From Verrucomicrobiales bacterium (GTDB lineage: Bacteria; Verrucomicrobiota; Verrucomicrobiia; Verrucomicrobiales; V1-33), in NCBI GenBank assembly GCA_018003315.1, contig JAGNEJ010000052.1, positions 1-34,483 on the forward strand: 34,483 nt of DNA, given 5' to 3'. Below the pieces are notes generated by a model that saw only the letters and a program-made list of their open reading frames with translations, made no database searches and had not been told where the DNA came from. This document shows positions 34,462 through 34,483 of the stretch, piece after piece. The first letter of the stretch is position 1. Every line of letters starts with the position of its first letter. A program made the translations under genes and the position numbers.

Positions 34462-34483
34462 ACGGGTTTTCTCTCCTCCAACG

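Noticed and set aside
1-34483. CRISPR arrays, tRNA or rRNA genes, defence or phage islands
   Set aside because: I saw no regularly spaced repeats, no tRNA cloverleaf or rRNA sequence, and no nuclease, helicase or phage structural signatures.

Overview
The window looks like a chromosomal piece of a Verrucomicrobiota bacterium, probably of the Chthoniobacter/Verrucomicrobium type. The main evidence is a very large secreted 'Verru_Chthon cassette protein A' (16446-20261, minus), a fused MurC-MurB enzyme (10401-12710), two bactofilins, and several large exported proteins of kinds common in that phylum. Shine-Dalgarno sequences are weak or absent before many genes, including rpsI and rplM. No 16S rRNA or tRNA is present, so the placement is inferred from protein families.

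Left third (1-10400): an accessory, rearranged region. It opens with the tail of an IS66-type transposase and a lipoprotein-sized exported protein. A two-gene cassette (class I methyltransferase plus UDP-galactopyranose mutase, glf) then occurs twice in direct orientation, 6,426 bp apart, with no net indel over about 1.6 kb. Both glf copies are broken, by independent events. The first carries an ISL3-family insertion sequence (3069-4331) with an exact 8-bp target duplication; removing it restores a 368-residue frame. The second has a TAC-to-TAG nonsense change at 9454-9456. The ISL3 transposase is itself frameshifted. Between the copies lies a visibly AT-richer run of three tightly packed genes for exported proteins (5091-7791), the first with a textbook Tat signal. 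After the second glf comes a graveyard: an antisense cysteine-desulfurase scrap, an IS630-type scrap and a truncated IS66 TnpA.

Middle (10400-22830): core and cell-envelope genes. murC-murB converges on a three-gene minus-strand set: a bactofilin, a zinc-ribbon bactofilin and a 102-residue unknown. Divergent from it are a site-2 protease and an ECF sigma factor. A hairpin shared by both strands separates the sigma gene from the orphan cassette protein A. An alpha/beta hydrolase and a PL1-like pectate lyase follow.

Right third (22830-34483): two diverged copies of an unexplained interspersed repeat flank a MarR regulator. A Bax inhibitor-1 family membrane protein follows, then an LptA/OstA-like protein with a long low-complexity linker, an anchored helical-repeat protein, and a 1,142-residue secreted zinc protease with PKD and propeller-like repeats. 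The window ends with a class V aminotransferase and the rplM-rpsI ribosomal operon, which closes in a clear intrinsic terminator.

I did not find a defence island, CRISPR array or obvious new machine. The least explained items are the doubly inactivated duplicate sugar-modification cassette with the AT-rich exported-protein trio inside it, and the paired repeats around marR.
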